Of a stretch of 64,000 bases of DNA, positions 45,811-55,698 are shown piece after piece. The stretch lies in contig CALKGI010000168.1 of the NCBI GenBank assembly GCA_938085045.1, forward strand, positions 25,590 to 89,589, in the 5' to 3' direction. A model generated the notes under the pieces. That model saw only the letters and a program-made list of their open reading frames with translations, searched no databases and was not told the DNA's origin. The number at the start of each line of letters is the position of its first letter. Position 1 is the stretch's first letter. The position numbers were made by a program, and so were the translations under genes. This DNA is from an uncultured Alteromonadaceae bacterium (GTDB lineage Bacteria > Pseudomonadota > Gammaproteobacteria > Enterobacterales > Alteromonadaceae).

Positions 45811-45988
45811 CACACGGAGGCGCGGAGCCACGGAGGTTCACGGAGTAAGACAAAAGAAAGAAGATAAAAGAATACATTCAGTTTTGAGTAATATGTGTGG
45901 ACGATTTTTGTGAATTTTATTCCTTTCTTTTTATTTTTTGTTTGTGTCTTTTTCTCTGTGGACCTCAGTGTCTCCGCGCCTCCGTGTG
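45811..45988. mobile_element. MITE-like element with ~30-bp terminal inverted repeats
   Basis: The left end CACACGGAGGCGCGGAG continues CCACGGAGGTTCAC; the right end is its complement with about three mismatches in 30. The ~115-bp centre is AT-rich and non-coding. It sits between convergent dgkA and slmA. No transposase inside. Confidence 0.7.
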
Positions 45989-45995
45989 AGATCCC

Positions 45996-46586
45996 TCATT
46001 CAAACCAAGTCTTTTGCATATGCGCCCACTGGGCCGGTAGCTGTTCGGTGGGTAAGCGTTTAAAGTCTGAGCGCACAAACTGGTTGAATTTGCCTTCAAC
46101 AAAGGCCAGCAGCATATTGGCCAGAACGCCCTCATCAATACCGAGGTTTTTGCCCTCGCGTAGTTTTGATTCTCGTAATATCTGCTTGAACTGTGTCTCT
46201 AACTTGTCGTAAAAGCTGCTAATACGCTCTCTTAATCTGTCTTGCTCACCGAGTAGCGCATCACCGGTCATTATCCGGCTGAGTCCCGGGTTTTTTTCGG
46301 CAAAACCCAATAACAAGGCCAAAATGGTTTCTATTCTACGGATCACTGACTTTTCACGGTCGATGATCAAATTCACTCGGGCCAGTATTGTATCTTCAAT
46401 AAAGTCGATTAACCCTTCAAACATCCGCGTTTTACTCGGAAAATGACGGTAAAGTGCGGCTTCAGAGACACCTACTTGTTGCGCCAATTTGGCTGTGGTG
46501 ATCCGTTGGCCGGGGTTGTTTTCGAGCATGACCGCAAGACATTGCAAGATCTGTTCTTTTCGGTTAGTACGATTTTTAGCTGGCAT
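45996..46586 (-). CDS. slmA: nucleoid occlusion factor SlmA (TetR family)
   Basis: 196 aa. TetR helix-turn-helix [36 protein letters not shown], then the SlmA-specific [16 protein letters not shown] segment. Binds chromosomal sites and blocks FtsZ assembly over the nucleoid. It follows coaBC by 8 bp in the same direction. Confidence 0.93.
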   Translation of the reverse strand: MPAKNRTNRKEQILQCLAVMLENNPGQRITTAKLAQQVGVSEAALYRHFPSKTRMFEGLIDFIEDTILARVNLIIDREKSVIRRIETILALLLGFAEKNPGLSRIMTGDALLGEQDRLRERISSFYDKLETQFKQILRESKLREGKNLGIDEGVLANMLLAFVEGKFNQFVRSDFKRLPTEQLPAQWAHMQKTWFE

Positions 46587-46594
46587 CGGTAAAC

Positions 46595-47797
46595 TTAAAC
46601 CCGTTTGAATTGTGACAAGATAAGTGCAATCAAGGCTTTGCCCAATTGCTTTTTATCGGTTAATGGTAACATTTCAGAACCACCTTGCCAAAAAACGCTT
46701 AACGCATTGGCATCGGCATTAAAGCCCTGACCGCCTTTAGAAACATCATTGGCGCAGATCATATCGAGGTTTTTACGCTGCATTTTGCCCTTAGCGTATT
46801 TTTCGACATCTTGAGTTTCAGCTGCAAATCCTACCGTATAGGGTCTATCTTCGGTTAACGCGGCGACATCGGCAACGATATCAGGGTTTTTAGTCATGGT
46901 GATGGTCATCGTATCAGCTGACTTTTTAATCTTTTGGTCGGCCACATCTACAGGGCGGTAATCGGCAACGGCAGCGCACGCGATGAAAATATCTGATTTG
47001 GGCGCTAAAGACAATGCCGCAGCGTGCATTTCAAGCGCACTGTCTACATTGGTTACAATTGCTTTTTGTGGTGTTGGTATGGCGACTTTGCCACTGATTA
47101 GATTCACCGATGCACCGGCATCGATAGCGGCTGCGGCAATGGCATAACCCATTTTTCCAGAGCTGTGATTAGAGATGAATCGTACTGGGTCGAGCGCTTC
47201 GCGGGTGGGTCCTGCGGTAATTGTCAGGGTAATGCCGTCAAGAATGCCTTTGTCGGCGGCAAAGTACAGCTCGGTCAATTGTACTAATTCCATTGGTTCA
47301 GGCATTCTACCTGGGCCTACATCTCCACAAGCCTGCTCGCCTTGCGCCGGTCCCCAGATTTTAGCCCCGCGTTTGGTTAAATTAGCAATATTGTCTTGGG
47401 TGGCTTGTGCGCGATACATTTGTTGATTCATCGCCGGTGCCAGTGCTAATGGGGCATCGCTTGCCAAAATAACGGTGGTGAGTAAATCGTTAGCAATACC
47501 CGCGTTAATACGCGCAATCACATCGGCAGTTGCTGGGGCGACGAGAATCAAATCAGCCCACTTGGCTAACTCAATATGGCCCATAGCTGCTTCTGCTGCC
47601 GGGTCAAGCAAATCATCACAAACCGGGTTGGCAGAAACCGCCTGCATTGTTAGTGGCGTAATAAACGCTTTAGCCGCATGGGTCATTACCACACGAACAT
47701 TGGCACCACGTTCTTTGAGACGGCGGGTTAACTCGGCGCATTTGTAGGCGGCAATGCCACCGCTAATGGCCAACAGAATATTTTGATTGGTTAGCAA
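46595..47797 (-). CDS. coaBC: bifunctional phosphopantothenoylcysteine synthetase/decarboxylase
   Basis: 400 aa. N-terminal CoaC flavoprotein ([17 protein letters not shown], active-site His in [18 protein letters not shown], substrate-clamp Cys in [12 protein letters not shown]). C-terminal CoaB ([25 protein letters not shown]). Two steps of coenzyme A synthesis. Upstream gene of slmA; divergent from radC. Confidence 0.95.
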   Translation of the reverse strand: MLTNQNILLAISGGIAAYKCAELTRRLKERGANVRVVMTHAAKAFITPLTMQAVSANPVCDDLLDPAAEAAMGHIELAKWADLILVAPATADVIARINAGIANDLLTTVILASDAPLALAPAMNQQMYRAQATQDNIANLTKRGAKIWGPAQGEQACGDVGPGRMPEPMELVQLTELYFAADKGILDGITLTITAGPTREALDPVRFISNHSSGKMGYAIAAAAIDAGASVNLISGKVAIPTPQKAIVTNVDSALEMHAAALSLAPKSDIFIACAAVADYRPVDVADQKIKKSADTMTITMTKNPDIVADVAALTEDRPYTVGFAAETQDVEKYAKGKMQRKNLDMICANDVSKGGQGFNADANALSVFWQGGSEMLPLTDKKQLGKALIALILSQFKRV

Positions 47798-47908
47798 TTT
47801 GTCGCTCAGCTGCTAGGCTTGGGTTAAGGGAAGTAAAGAATAGCAAATTTGACCGAGAATTCTTATCAATTTTTTCGGTCTTATTCACAATCAAAGGAGT
47901 GACCCATC

Positions 47909-48580
47909 ATGATAATCAAACATTGGCCCGATAACGAACGTCCCCGTGAAAAACTAATCCTTGCAGGTGCTGCCCAATTGTCTGACGCCGAATTGTTGGC
48001 GATCTTTTTGCGCACCGGCACAAAAGGCATGAATGCGGTGGATTTGTCACGTAGCTTGTTAACCCAATTTGGTAGCCTGCGCACGCTTATTGGTGCTTCA
48101 CAGGATGATTTTTGCGAGCATAAAGGACTCGGTCCGGCCAAATATGCGCAATTGCAGGCGGTGCTTGAAATGTCTCGGCGTTATTTTGAAGAGCTGACCA
48201 AAACCACTGATGCACTATTATCGCCCGATGCGGTTAAAGATTTTCTGCGCAGTAAACTACACGACGAAGAGCATGAAGTGTTTGCGATTTTGTATTTAGA
48301 CAACCAACACCGAGTTTTAAAATACGAAGAATTGTTTTGGGGCACAATTGATGGTGCGATGATTTATCCGCGTGTGGTGCTCAAAAAAGTGATTGATTAT
48401 AAAGCAGCGGCGGTGATCTTTGCTCACAATCATCCATCGGGTACTGCCGATCCTAGTCAGGCTGACATCGCAATTACTGACAAACTAAAGAAGGCTTTGG
48501 GGTTGATTGACGTTAGGGTGCTTGACCATTTTATCATCGGTCATGATGTGGTGTCTTTTGCCGAACGTGGATTAATTTAA
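47909..48580 (+). CDS. radC: RadC / JAB-domain protein
   Basis: 223 aa. N-terminal helix-hairpin-helix region and C-terminal MPN/JAB fold with the metal motif [14 protein letters not shown]. Despite the name, a repair role is not established. Position next to coaBC and rpmB is conserved in gammaproteobacteria. Confidence 0.92.
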   Translation: MIIKHWPDNERPREKLILAGAAQLSDAELLAIFLRTGTKGMNAVDLSRSLLTQFGSLRTLIGASQDDFCEHKGLGPAKYAQLQAVLEMSRRYFEELTKTTDALLSPDAVKDFLRSKLHDEEHEVFAILYLDNQHRVLKYEELFWGTIDGAMIYPRVVLKKVIDYKAAAVIFAHNHPSGTADPSQADIAITDKLKKALGLIDVRVLDHFIIGHDVVSFAERGLI

Positions 48581-48685
48581 AATTCTTTAAAAAAAACTTT
48601 TTTTGCTGATCATCTGCATCTTGTTGATACATAACAACTTTATTGTTTTTTGGTGTTTGGCGATCTAAAACTTTTTAATTAAGGT

Positions 48686-48714
48686 TTGATCTTTTATGCT
48701 AATTCTTGTATAAA
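48686..48714 (+). promoter_or_regulatory. sigma70 promoter of rpmB-rpmG
   Basis: TTGATC, 17-bp spacer, TATAAA; transcription would start about 65 nt before rpmB. Confidence 0.7.
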
Positions 48715-48787
48715 ATGCGCCCTTTAAGAAATTAGAGCAATGCCGTGTGTGGGGTTGCTTCAACATAAGTTATTTGGAGACTACAAA

Positions 48788-49024
48788 ATGTCTAAAGTAT
48801 GCCAAGTGACAGGTAAGCGCCCAGTGGTTGGTAATAACCGTTCACACGCTAAAAACGCCACAAGGCGTCGCTTCCTGCCCAACCTACAAACTCACCGATT
48901 TTGGGTTGAGAGCGAAAAACGTTTCGTTAAATTACGCCTTACTACAAAAGGTATGCGCATCATCGATAAGAAAGGCATCGATGCTGTATTGGTTGACATG
49001 CGCTCTCGTGGCGAAAAAGTTTAA
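48788..49024 (+). CDS. rpmB: ribosomal protein L28
   Basis: 78 aa from the ATG at 48788 ([12 protein letters not shown]), preceded by TTGGAGA; the frame extends 16 codons upstream but L28 always starts here. Large-subunit protein; co-transcribed with rpmG 11 bp downstream. Confidence 0.97.
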   Translation: MSKVCQVTGKRPVVGNNRSHAKNATRRRFLPNLQTHRFWVESEKRFVKLRLTTKGMRIIDKKGIDAVLVDMRSRGEKV

Positions 49025-49035
49025 GGAATAACATC

Positions 49036-49191
49036 ATGCGTGATAAAATTCGTTTAGTTTCTTCTGCTGGCACTGGCTATTTTTATACTACTGATAAAAA
49101 CAAGCGTACTATGCCTGGCAAAATGGAGATCAAAAAATACGATCCCAAAGTAAGAAAACACGTCATGTTTAAAGAAGCCAAAATCAAATAG
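49036..49191 (+). CDS. rpmG: ribosomal protein L33
   Basis: 51 aa: starts [19 protein letters not shown] and ends [11 protein letters not shown], a full-length L33 without the cysteine pairs of the zinc-binding form. Preceded by AAGGAA. Second gene of the rpmBG operon. Confidence 0.97.
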   Translation: MRDKIRLVSSAGTGYFYTTDKNKRTMPGKMEIKKYDPKVRKHVMFKEAKIK

Positions 49192-49213
49192 ATTTTTGCT
49201 TTATTGAATATGA

Positions 49214-49245
49214 GAAAAAACCGACTTTATTGTCGGTTTTTTTTT
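49214..49245 (+). terminator. rpmBG terminator
   Basis: AAAAAACCGAC/GTCGGTTTTTT stem with a long T-run. Confidence 0.9.
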
Positions 49246-49294
49246 GGTTAAATTAAGCTGTTAACACCTCTAAAGATTCAAAAGAGATAAATTG

Positions 49295-49795
49295 ATGGTT
49301 AGATTAAGCAAAAAAGGCTGGAACAACGTCTTGATCTTCTCAATGTTGCTGATGATCATGATATTCAATGGTATGCACAAAAAACTTGGCGGCGGTGAGT
49401 CTACCGACACCAATGTGCTGTTATTACCCGAGAACTCGCTGGTATTAACGCTCAACATCGGTGATATCGCCATAGAGCGCATAGGGCAGGGCTGGCGGGC
49501 CAAACCGGCGATAGATATGGACATGGCTCAGTTAACCGACCTAATGGCGCGCTGGAAAGCTTATACAGCCCAGTGGCAAATGGATGATAGCGAAGCCAAA
49601 GTGATGACAAAAGGCAAAATGCCGCAGTTTATTGTGATTGCTAGCTTGGCCGGTAAAACAGATGGGGCTGTTTATGCGTTTTATCCGCAATTAGAAGAAG
49701 TGTGGATCCACGACCAGTTTGCACAGCGTTGGCTCAAAGCGCCTGCTAGTATGATGAGTGAATTATTGCCAAAAGCGTTTCATACTGAACTCTGA
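49295..49795 (+). CDS. membrane-anchored hypothetical protein before mutM
   Basis: 166 aa from the ATG at 49295. One N-terminal helix (NVLIFSMLLMIMIFNGM) and a ~130-residue periplasmic part with no cysteines. Position between rpmG and mutM suggests a conserved hypothetical of Shewanella-like bacteria, but I do not recognise a named family. Confidence 0.7.
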   Translation: MVRLSKKGWNNVLIFSMLLMIMIFNGMHKKLGGGESTDTNVLLLPENSLVLTLNIGDIAIERIGQGWRAKPAIDMDMAQLTDLMARWKAYTAQWQMDDSEAKVMTKGKMPQFIVIASLAGKTDGAVYAFYPQLEEVWIHDQFAQRWLKAPASMMSELLPKAFHTEL

Positions 49796-49849
49796 ACTTT
49801 TAACTAAAAACCCTGAACTTGAAGCTATTTTCATCGAAAAAGAGTCATC

Positions 49850-50662
49850 ATGCCTGAATTACCAGAAGTAGAAGTTACCCGCATGGGGATTGAACCTCAT
49901 ATAAAAGACCGTGCAGTCAGTAAAATTATCATTCGCAACGGTCGCCTGCGCTGGCCCATACCCGATGAGATACAGCAATTGGTTGGGCATAAGGTGCATA
50001 AAGTCGAGCGCCGAGCTAAATATTTGTTGATTAAATCGGATGTCGGCACGGCCATTTTGCATTTGGGCATGTCAGGCAAGTTGTGCGTGGTACCAAAGCA
50101 AACTGAGCTAATTAAACACGACCATGTAGATATTGAGTTTAATAACGATATGGTGCTCAGATACAACGATCCACGTCGCTTTGGCGCTTTGTTGTGGCAT
50201 GAAGGCGTCGAAGGCCAGCATTCGGTATTAAGTAACCTCGGGCCAGAGCCGTTTGACGACATTTTCACTGGCGATTACCTCTACGAGTTGTCACGAGGCA
50301 AACAAGTTAGCATTAAGCAGTTTGTTATGGACAACAAAATTGTTGTTGGCGTAGGTAATATTTATGCCAACGAAGCATTATTTAAAGCGGGCATACACCC
50401 TAAGCGAGCGGCGGGCAATATCGCCAGAAAACGCTACGATGCGCTAGCTCCCATCATCATCGAAACCCTCAAAAAAGCCATCGCTCAAGGTGGCACTACC
50501 CTTAAAGACTTTGCTCAGGCCGATGGCAAGCCCGGTTATTTCGCCCAAGAACTACAAGTTTATGGGCGAAAAGGCTTACCATGCGTCACGTGTGAAGAAC
50601 CGCTTAGCGAGATAAAACTAGGACAGCGTTCGACGGTATTTTGCCAAAACTGTCAAAAGTAA
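49850..50662 (+). CDS. mutM: formamidopyrimidine-DNA glycosylase
   Basis: 270 aa. Catalytic N-terminus [11 protein letters not shown] (Pro and Glu after Met removal), Lys in [12 protein letters not shown]-binding [14 protein letters not shown], and a C-terminal zinc finger CVTCEEP...CQNCQK. Removes 8-oxoguanine and nicks the strand. Its last 45 bp overlap the 3' end of the convergent gene. Confidence 0.95.
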   Translation: MPELPEVEVTRMGIEPHIKDRAVSKIIIRNGRLRWPIPDEIQQLVGHKVHKVERRAKYLLIKSDVGTAILHLGMSGKLCVVPKQTELIKHDHVDIEFNNDMVLRYNDPRRFGALLWHEGVEGQHSVLSNLGPEPFDDIFTGDYLYELSRGKQVSIKQFVMDNKIVVGVGNIYANEALFKAGIHPKRAAGNIARKRYDALAPIIIETLKKAIAQGGTTLKDFAQADGKPGYFAQELQVYGRKGLPCVTCEEPLSEIKLGQRSTVFCQNCQK

Positions 50663-52306
50663 CAGCCAAAAATATCCCAAAGAGCCGCCACCAGAACTTG
50701 TTGCAGGTGGCGTAACATCTGGAATATCGACGGCAGGCGGGGTATTGGTTGCATCAAACGGGTAGGTGTCATTGATGTCTAATATGCCATCATTGTCATC
50801 ATCAACATCACAGACATCGCCGTTTTTGTCGCCATCAAAATCAAGCTGCGCCGGGTTGCTCTGTAAAACACAACTGTCACAAACATCTGTGATTGTGTCG
50901 CCATCTGTATCAACTGTAGAGCTACTGTTCAAACAACTTGCGGCGCTTTGTGGGGCGAATAAGGCCAATACATTGGCGGTTATTTTACTTACCTGTGGGT
51001 TAGGGATTTCGTTTTGCGCAGGCCACCATAAGCCGTCTGCCCAATCTACGGTTGCTGCATTAAATACCATGCCACCAGTACCACCTTCACCGAATATACC
51101 CATAATGGCATGGCCTTGTGTCGCCTCCGATAGGCCAAGTATCTTGAAATCTATTGGTGTTTGGTCAGCACCTGTAACCACAGGTTTGCCATCAACCCAA
51201 TCGATTAACGCACCATCGGCTTCATAACCGACTATGGTCTGCTCTTGGCCAAGCATGTCGCCGTCAAGCAGTTCGCTACCCGATAAAACCGGGTGATCTC
51301 CTTGGGTGATGGTATAACCACCATAACCTTCGGAAGCGGGTAAATTGCCTTCGAAGTTAACATACCCGCCGTGACGAAAACTCAGCCCAATCGAACTGTT
51401 TTCTGGCCAGTTCAACGGAGATTCGTGAAAGTTGGTGGTGACAACACTGTCATCTATGCCCACCATGGGATCATTAATGCCACTTTTGTAGCAAACCATG
51501 TTGTTCTCTTCTAGCCGAATTTGCCACCACATAGTATTGCCACTCAAAATCACCACATTGCCACCACTGGCGACAAAATTGTCATAATGGTTACGCATTT
51601 GCTTGGTCCAATATTCGCTGTGTCCAACTAACACCAGTGCCTGATAATTTTGCAGTAGTGTCGGTTGTTCATGCAGGTCAAAACTAGACGCATGCTCAAT
51701 GGTGATATTCATTGCATCGGCCCAGCGAGCAAATCGTTTTTCTTTGGCGGCAGAGCCACTTTGGCCGGGTCTTAACCGTGAAACCGATACCGCTTGTTTG
51801 TGGTCTTGTGAGTTAAAGCTATATAGCGATTTGCCGCCCCAGTTGTTGTAAGCCATTTTTGTGGTGGCATTATCGAGCATCAAAATGCCAGAGCTTGCGC
51901 CGGGTTCGCTTGCTTTGACAATAAAGTTGAGGGTTTGGGTGGTGTCTTGTGTGCTAATTTCAACTTCGTAGATGTCGCTTTTCCAGTCATTGGGTATGGT
52001 AATAGACAGTGGGTCTTGCCACTGGGCACCATCACGCCAAGCGTTAGCGGGTTGAGGGTAGTGTTTGCCTACGATGTTGTCATAAGAGGCGATAAGTTGA
52101 TTCGGCACACCCAAACGATAAATTTTGACGTCAAAACTGGCCGATTCAGTTGAGGTATACAACTTAATTGTTTCGCTGGGTAGAGCACTGAAGTGCGAAA
52201 GGTAACCCTCGATGGGTTCGGCCATGGCAAAACTTGGGCACAGTGCTAACAACGCGGTGATCAGTAATTTATTTTTCAAATTAGCGACTTTGCTGGTGCA
52301 GTACAT
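50618..52306 (-). CDS. secreted DMFase-like protein with TSP3 repeats and GlyGly-CTERM
   Basis: 562 aa. Signal peptide about 12-30 ([16 protein letters not shown]), then a region resembling the large-subunit domain of N,N-dimethylformamidase ([25 protein letters not shown]..., [11 protein letters not shown]). Near 470-520 are calcium-type thrombospondin-3 repeats ([33 protein letters not shown]). It ends with [21 protein letters not shown], a GlyGly-CTERM sorting signal for rhombosortase cleavage and surface display. The sorting signal lies partly in the overlap with mutM. Catalytic activity is unproven. Confidence 0.78.
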   Translation of the reverse strand: MYCTSKVANLKNKLLITALLALCPSFAMAEPIEGYLSHFSALPSETIKLYTSTESASFDVKIYRLGVPNQLIASYDNIVGKHYPQPANAWRDGAQWQDPLSITIPNDWKSDIYEVEISTQDTTQTLNFIVKASEPGASSGILMLDNATTKMAYNNWGGKSLYSFNSQDHKQAVSVSRLRPGQSGSAAKEKRFARWADAMNITIEHASSFDLHEQPTLLQNYQALVLVGHSEYWTKQMRNHYDNFVASGGNVVILSGNTMWWQIRLEENNMVCYKSGINDPMVGIDDSVVTTNFHESPLNWPENSSIGLSFRHGGYVNFEGNLPASEGYGGYTITQGDHPVLSGSELLDGDMLGQEQTIVGYEADGALIDWVDGKPVVTGADQTPIDFKILGLSEATQGHAIMGIFGEGGTGGMVFNAATVDWADGLWWPAQNEIPNPQVSKITANVLALFAPQSAASCLNSSSTVDTDGDTITDVCDSCVLQSNPAQLDFDGDKNGDVCDVDDDNDGILDINDTYPFDATNTPPAVDIPDVTPPATSSGGGSLGYFWLLLLTVLAKYRRTLS

Positions 52307-52538
52307 AGATATTTTCCTTCAATACTCAGATTAATGCGTCAATATATCATATGCACAACCGGGTGTCTGGCGACTGTGTTTGTTGACCATTTGGTTTAAT
52401 CCATTCAACCCCAGAGCCATTCGTGTTATAAACTATGCAGACCAAAAAGGTGCTTATAAAAATATAATAAAGCACTAAATAAATGCACTAAATAAGTGCA
52501 TTAAACTACAGCCCTAAAAAGGGTGCCACGGGGAACAT

Positions 52539-55472
52539 ATGAAACTCAAATTAATCGCCTCAGCCATTGCCGCTACACTGGTATTAAGTGGCTGTGTAGT
52601 TGCCGTCCATGGTGACTCAGACCGACAGCAAGACAGACAAACCGACTCTAGTTTTGAACGACAAAGCCAAGCACGACAAAGCCAATCTCGCAGTGAGCGG
52701 TCAACCAAAGCAGATAATAAAGTATTTGCCACACCTTACCTTTTGGAAGAACTCGACAATGGCTTGAAAGTTATTATTGTCAAAACTGATTATCCAGATG
52801 TCGTTGCCGTCAGTATTCCGGTGTCTACTGGTTCTCGTAACGAGGTTGAGCACGGTAAAACCGGTTTTGCTCACTTTTTTGAACACATGATGTTTAAAGG
52901 CACGCCAACTTATCCACAAGAACAATACAATAAAATTTTGAAAAATGCGGGGGTTGATAATCGCGCCTCAACCTCAGACGATTTTACCCATTACCGTACG
53001 ACATTTTCTAAAGAACATCTTGAAACCATGTTGAAGCTCGAAGCTGACCGCTTTCAAAATCTGCAATATACCGAATCGCAATTTAGAACCGAAGCGCTAA
53101 CCGTTAAAGGTGAATATCTCAAAAATAACGCCAGCCCGGTACGTAAGTTATTGGCAGCATCTAGAGATACCGCGTTTACCCAGCACACATACAAACACAC
53201 CACCATGGGCTTTTTTGAAGACATTGAAGCAATGCCCGACCAGCTGGAATATGCTAAGACGTTTTTCAGCCGTTTTTATAAACCCGAAAAAGTAAGCATC
53301 ATCATTTCTGGCGATGTTGACCCACAACAAACCCTCAAGTGGATTAAAAAGTATTGGGGTGACTGGAAACGCGGTGATTATGCTGCCGATATTCCAAAAG
53401 AACCGAAACAAACCCAAGCCAAATACAAACACATTAAATTTGACGGAATGCCCGGACATTGGTTGATGCAAAGTTATCATGGTCCTTCGTTTAATCCGCG
53501 CCATAAAGACAAACCCGCCGTTGATTTGATGGCAGAGCTGTATTTCTCTTCAACCTCAGATATCTACCAAAAATTGGTGGTCGAGACCCAAAAAGCCAGT
53601 CAGCTTTGGACTTACTTCCCAGACCGTAAAAACCCGCATTTGTTGTATATTGCCGCCAAGGTCGATAAAGCTGAAGATTTAGATTATGTTCGCTTGGAGA
53701 TCGCCAAAACACTGGCCAAAGCCAGAACAGAATTGGTCGACGAAGACAAATTGGCCAAACTTAAGTCGAATTTAAAATACAGTTTTGCCAATGGCCTCGA
53801 TAGTTCAGCTGCTATCGCTCGAACATTGGCAAGTTATGTGCATTTTAACCGCGACCCTGAAACGGTGAATCGACTTTATTCAATGCTTGACCGTATCAGT
53901 GCCGCAGATATCAAAAAGGCGAGCAATCGCTACTTTGTTGATACCAATCGCACCACAATTTCAATGTCAGACATGGCCATATTGAACCAGTTTGAACAAG
54001 AAGTGAATATCGCAGCGTTTATTGGCGACGACAAGATGATTGAACCTGCATTTAAAATCGTCGATAAGAGCAGTGATTCGGCTATTGTTGATGTTAACTG
54101 GTTGTTCAACACAGGTGCTGCTGCCGATCCGAAAGGCAAAAAAGGCCTAGCAGCGCTTACCGCCGCGATGATTGCTCAAGGTGGTTCACAAAGCCGTAGT
54201 TACAAAGACATTCAGTTGGCGATGTATCCGCTTGCAGGGCGCTTTCGTTCGCAAGTCGACAAAGAAATGATTTCATTTCGTGGCCGTGTTCATAAAGACA
54301 ATGCACAAGCTTGGCAAAAACTGGCGATGGACCAATTGATGAATCCTGGCTGGCGTGAAGAAGACTTAAAACGGCTCAAAACCCAATTGGTTAATTCAAT
54401 AAAAAGTGGCTTAAAATCGTCGAACGACGAAGAACTGGGTAAAGAAGTACTGTACTCTGCTTTGTATAAGGGCCATTCATATGAGAGCTTTAATACTGGC
54501 GACATCTCTGACATTGAATCTATTACCGTTGAAGACATCAGTAACTTCTATCAAAGCCAGTTCACCCAAGCCAAGTTAACACTCGGTTTGACCGGCGACA
54601 TGCCTCGTCAGGCCAGACAAAAACTGATAGCCGGTTTGAGTAAATTACCCAAGGGCAGTGAAACCCAGCTCGACATTGCGCCTGCGCCAAAACTCAGTGG
54701 TCGTAACGTCACCATCGTTGAGAAAAATGCCAAATCAACAGCGGTATCTTTTGGTTTTCCTATCGACACCATTCGTAGTCACAAAGACTGGGTTGCGCTG
54801 TGGTTAGTTCGTTCATACTTCGGCGAACATCGCACCAGTAACAGCTATCTTTACCAACGTATTCGTTCCATTCGTGGCATGAACTATGGTGACTACTCCT
54901 ATATTGAGTATTACCCACGCGGTATGTTCCAAACCAAACCTGATGCTAACTTGGGGCGTTCGTCACAAATCTTTCAAGTGTGGTTGCGTCCATTGCGTAG
55001 TAACAGCGATGCGCATTTTGCGACACGAGTGGCAATGTTTGAGCTCGAAAAACTGATCAAAGATGGTATGAGTAAAGAGAACTTCGAAGGCACCAAAAAC
55101 TTCCTTTACAACTTTGTGCCTCAACTGGTTGACTCACAAGACAGACAACTTGGTTATGCACTAGACAGCGAGTTTTATAAAACAGAAGATTTTGTTAATT
55201 ATGTGCGAAAAGGTTTAAGCAAATTGACATTAGACGATGTTAACCGTGTGATTAAAGATAATCTGCAAACCGACAATATCCACTATGTGTTTATTAGTGG
55301 TGATGGCAAAGACATGAAAAAACGTCTGGTGAGCGACCAAACTTCATCGCTTGAATACAACAGTGAAAAACCTCAAGAGTTGCTTGATCAAGATAAGATC
55401 ATTCAAGACTACAAGTTGAAATTGGATGACAACAGGGTCAAGGTTAAAGCGATTGATGACTTGTATCTTTAA
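52539..55472 (+). CDS. M16 zinc metalloprotease, lipoprotein
   Basis: 977 aa. Lipobox VLSGC with Cys19. First M16 domain has the inverted zinc motif HFFEH at 112-116 and a downstream glutamate in VKGEYLKNN. The second M16 half (about 510-950) lacks it, as usual for pitrilysin-type two-domain enzymes. The tether is followed by a Gln/Arg/Ser-rich linker (residues 27-60). Probably degrades peptides in the periplasm or at the outer membrane. Ends before a strong terminator. Confidence 0.93.
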   Translation: MKLKLIASAIAATLVLSGCVVAVHGDSDRQQDRQTDSSFERQSQARQSQSRSERSTKADNKVFATPYLLEELDNGLKVIIVKTDYPDVVAVSIPVSTGSRNEVEHGKTGFAHFFEHMMFKGTPTYPQEQYNKILKNAGVDNRASTSDDFTHYRTTFSKEHLETMLKLEADRFQNLQYTESQFRTEALTVKGEYLKNNASPVRKLLAASRDTAFTQHTYKHTTMGFFEDIEAMPDQLEYAKTFFSRFYKPEKVSIIISGDVDPQQTLKWIKKYWGDWKRGDYAADIPKEPKQTQAKYKHIKFDGMPGHWLMQSYHGPSFNPRHKDKPAVDLMAELYFSSTSDIYQKLVVETQKASQLWTYFPDRKNPHLLYIAAKVDKAEDLDYVRLEIAKTLAKARTELVDEDKLAKLKSNLKYSFANGLDSSAAIARTLASYVHFNRDPETVNRLYSMLDRISAADIKKASNRYFVDTNRTTISMSDMAILNQFEQEVNIAAFIGDDKMIEPAFKIVDKSSDSAIVDVNWLFNTGAAADPKGKKGLAALTAAMIAQGGSQSRSYKDIQLAMYPLAGRFRSQVDKEMISFRGRVHKDNAQAWQKLAMDQLMNPGWREEDLKRLKTQLVNSIKSGLKSSNDEELGKEVLYSALYKGHSYESFNTGDISDIESITVEDISNFYQSQFTQAKLTLGLTGDMPRQARQKLIAGLSKLPKGSETQLDIAPAPKLSGRNVTIVEKNAKSTAVSFGFPIDTIRSHKDWVALWLVRSYFGEHRTSNSYLYQRIRSIRGMNYGDYSYIEYYPRGMFQTKPDANLGRSSQIFQVWLRPLRSNSDAHFATRVAMFELEKLIKDGMSKENFEGTKNFLYNFVPQLVDSQDRQLGYALDSEFYKTEDFVNYVRKGLSKLTLDDVNRVIKDNLQTDNIHYVFISGDGKDMKKRLVSDQTSSLEYNSEKPQELLDQDKIIQDYKLKLDDNRVKVKAIDDLYL

Positions 55473-55562
55473 AGTTTGGGGCCGGTGATGGCCCATCGAT
55501 GCCACCACCGGATTGGTTTGAGTGCCTGGTGTCACCACCAGCCGGGGATAGACCAGATTGCA

Positions 55563-55603
55563 AAAATGGGAATCGCTTGGAACGCTATCGTTCCCATTTT
55601 TTT
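55563..55603 (+). terminator. terminator of M16 protease gene
   Basis: AAAATGGGAA/TTCCCATTTT stem with a T7 tail. Confidence 0.88.
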
Positions 55604-55630
55604 GTCAACTGCTCTGTCCCCTGTTGCCTA

Positions 55631-55698
55631 GCCTGGGTACCACCAGCCACTAAAAAAGTTACATTGCCTATTTCAAAAGTCGTAAAAAGAGGGAAGTT
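55631..55698 (+). repeat. duplicated 68-bp upstream segment, copy 1
   Basis: Starts GCCTGGGTACCACCAGCCAC and ends with the GAGGGAAG ribosome-binding site; matches 60312-60379 at the same distance from the next start. The duplication unit therefore included control sequence. Confidence 0.85.
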
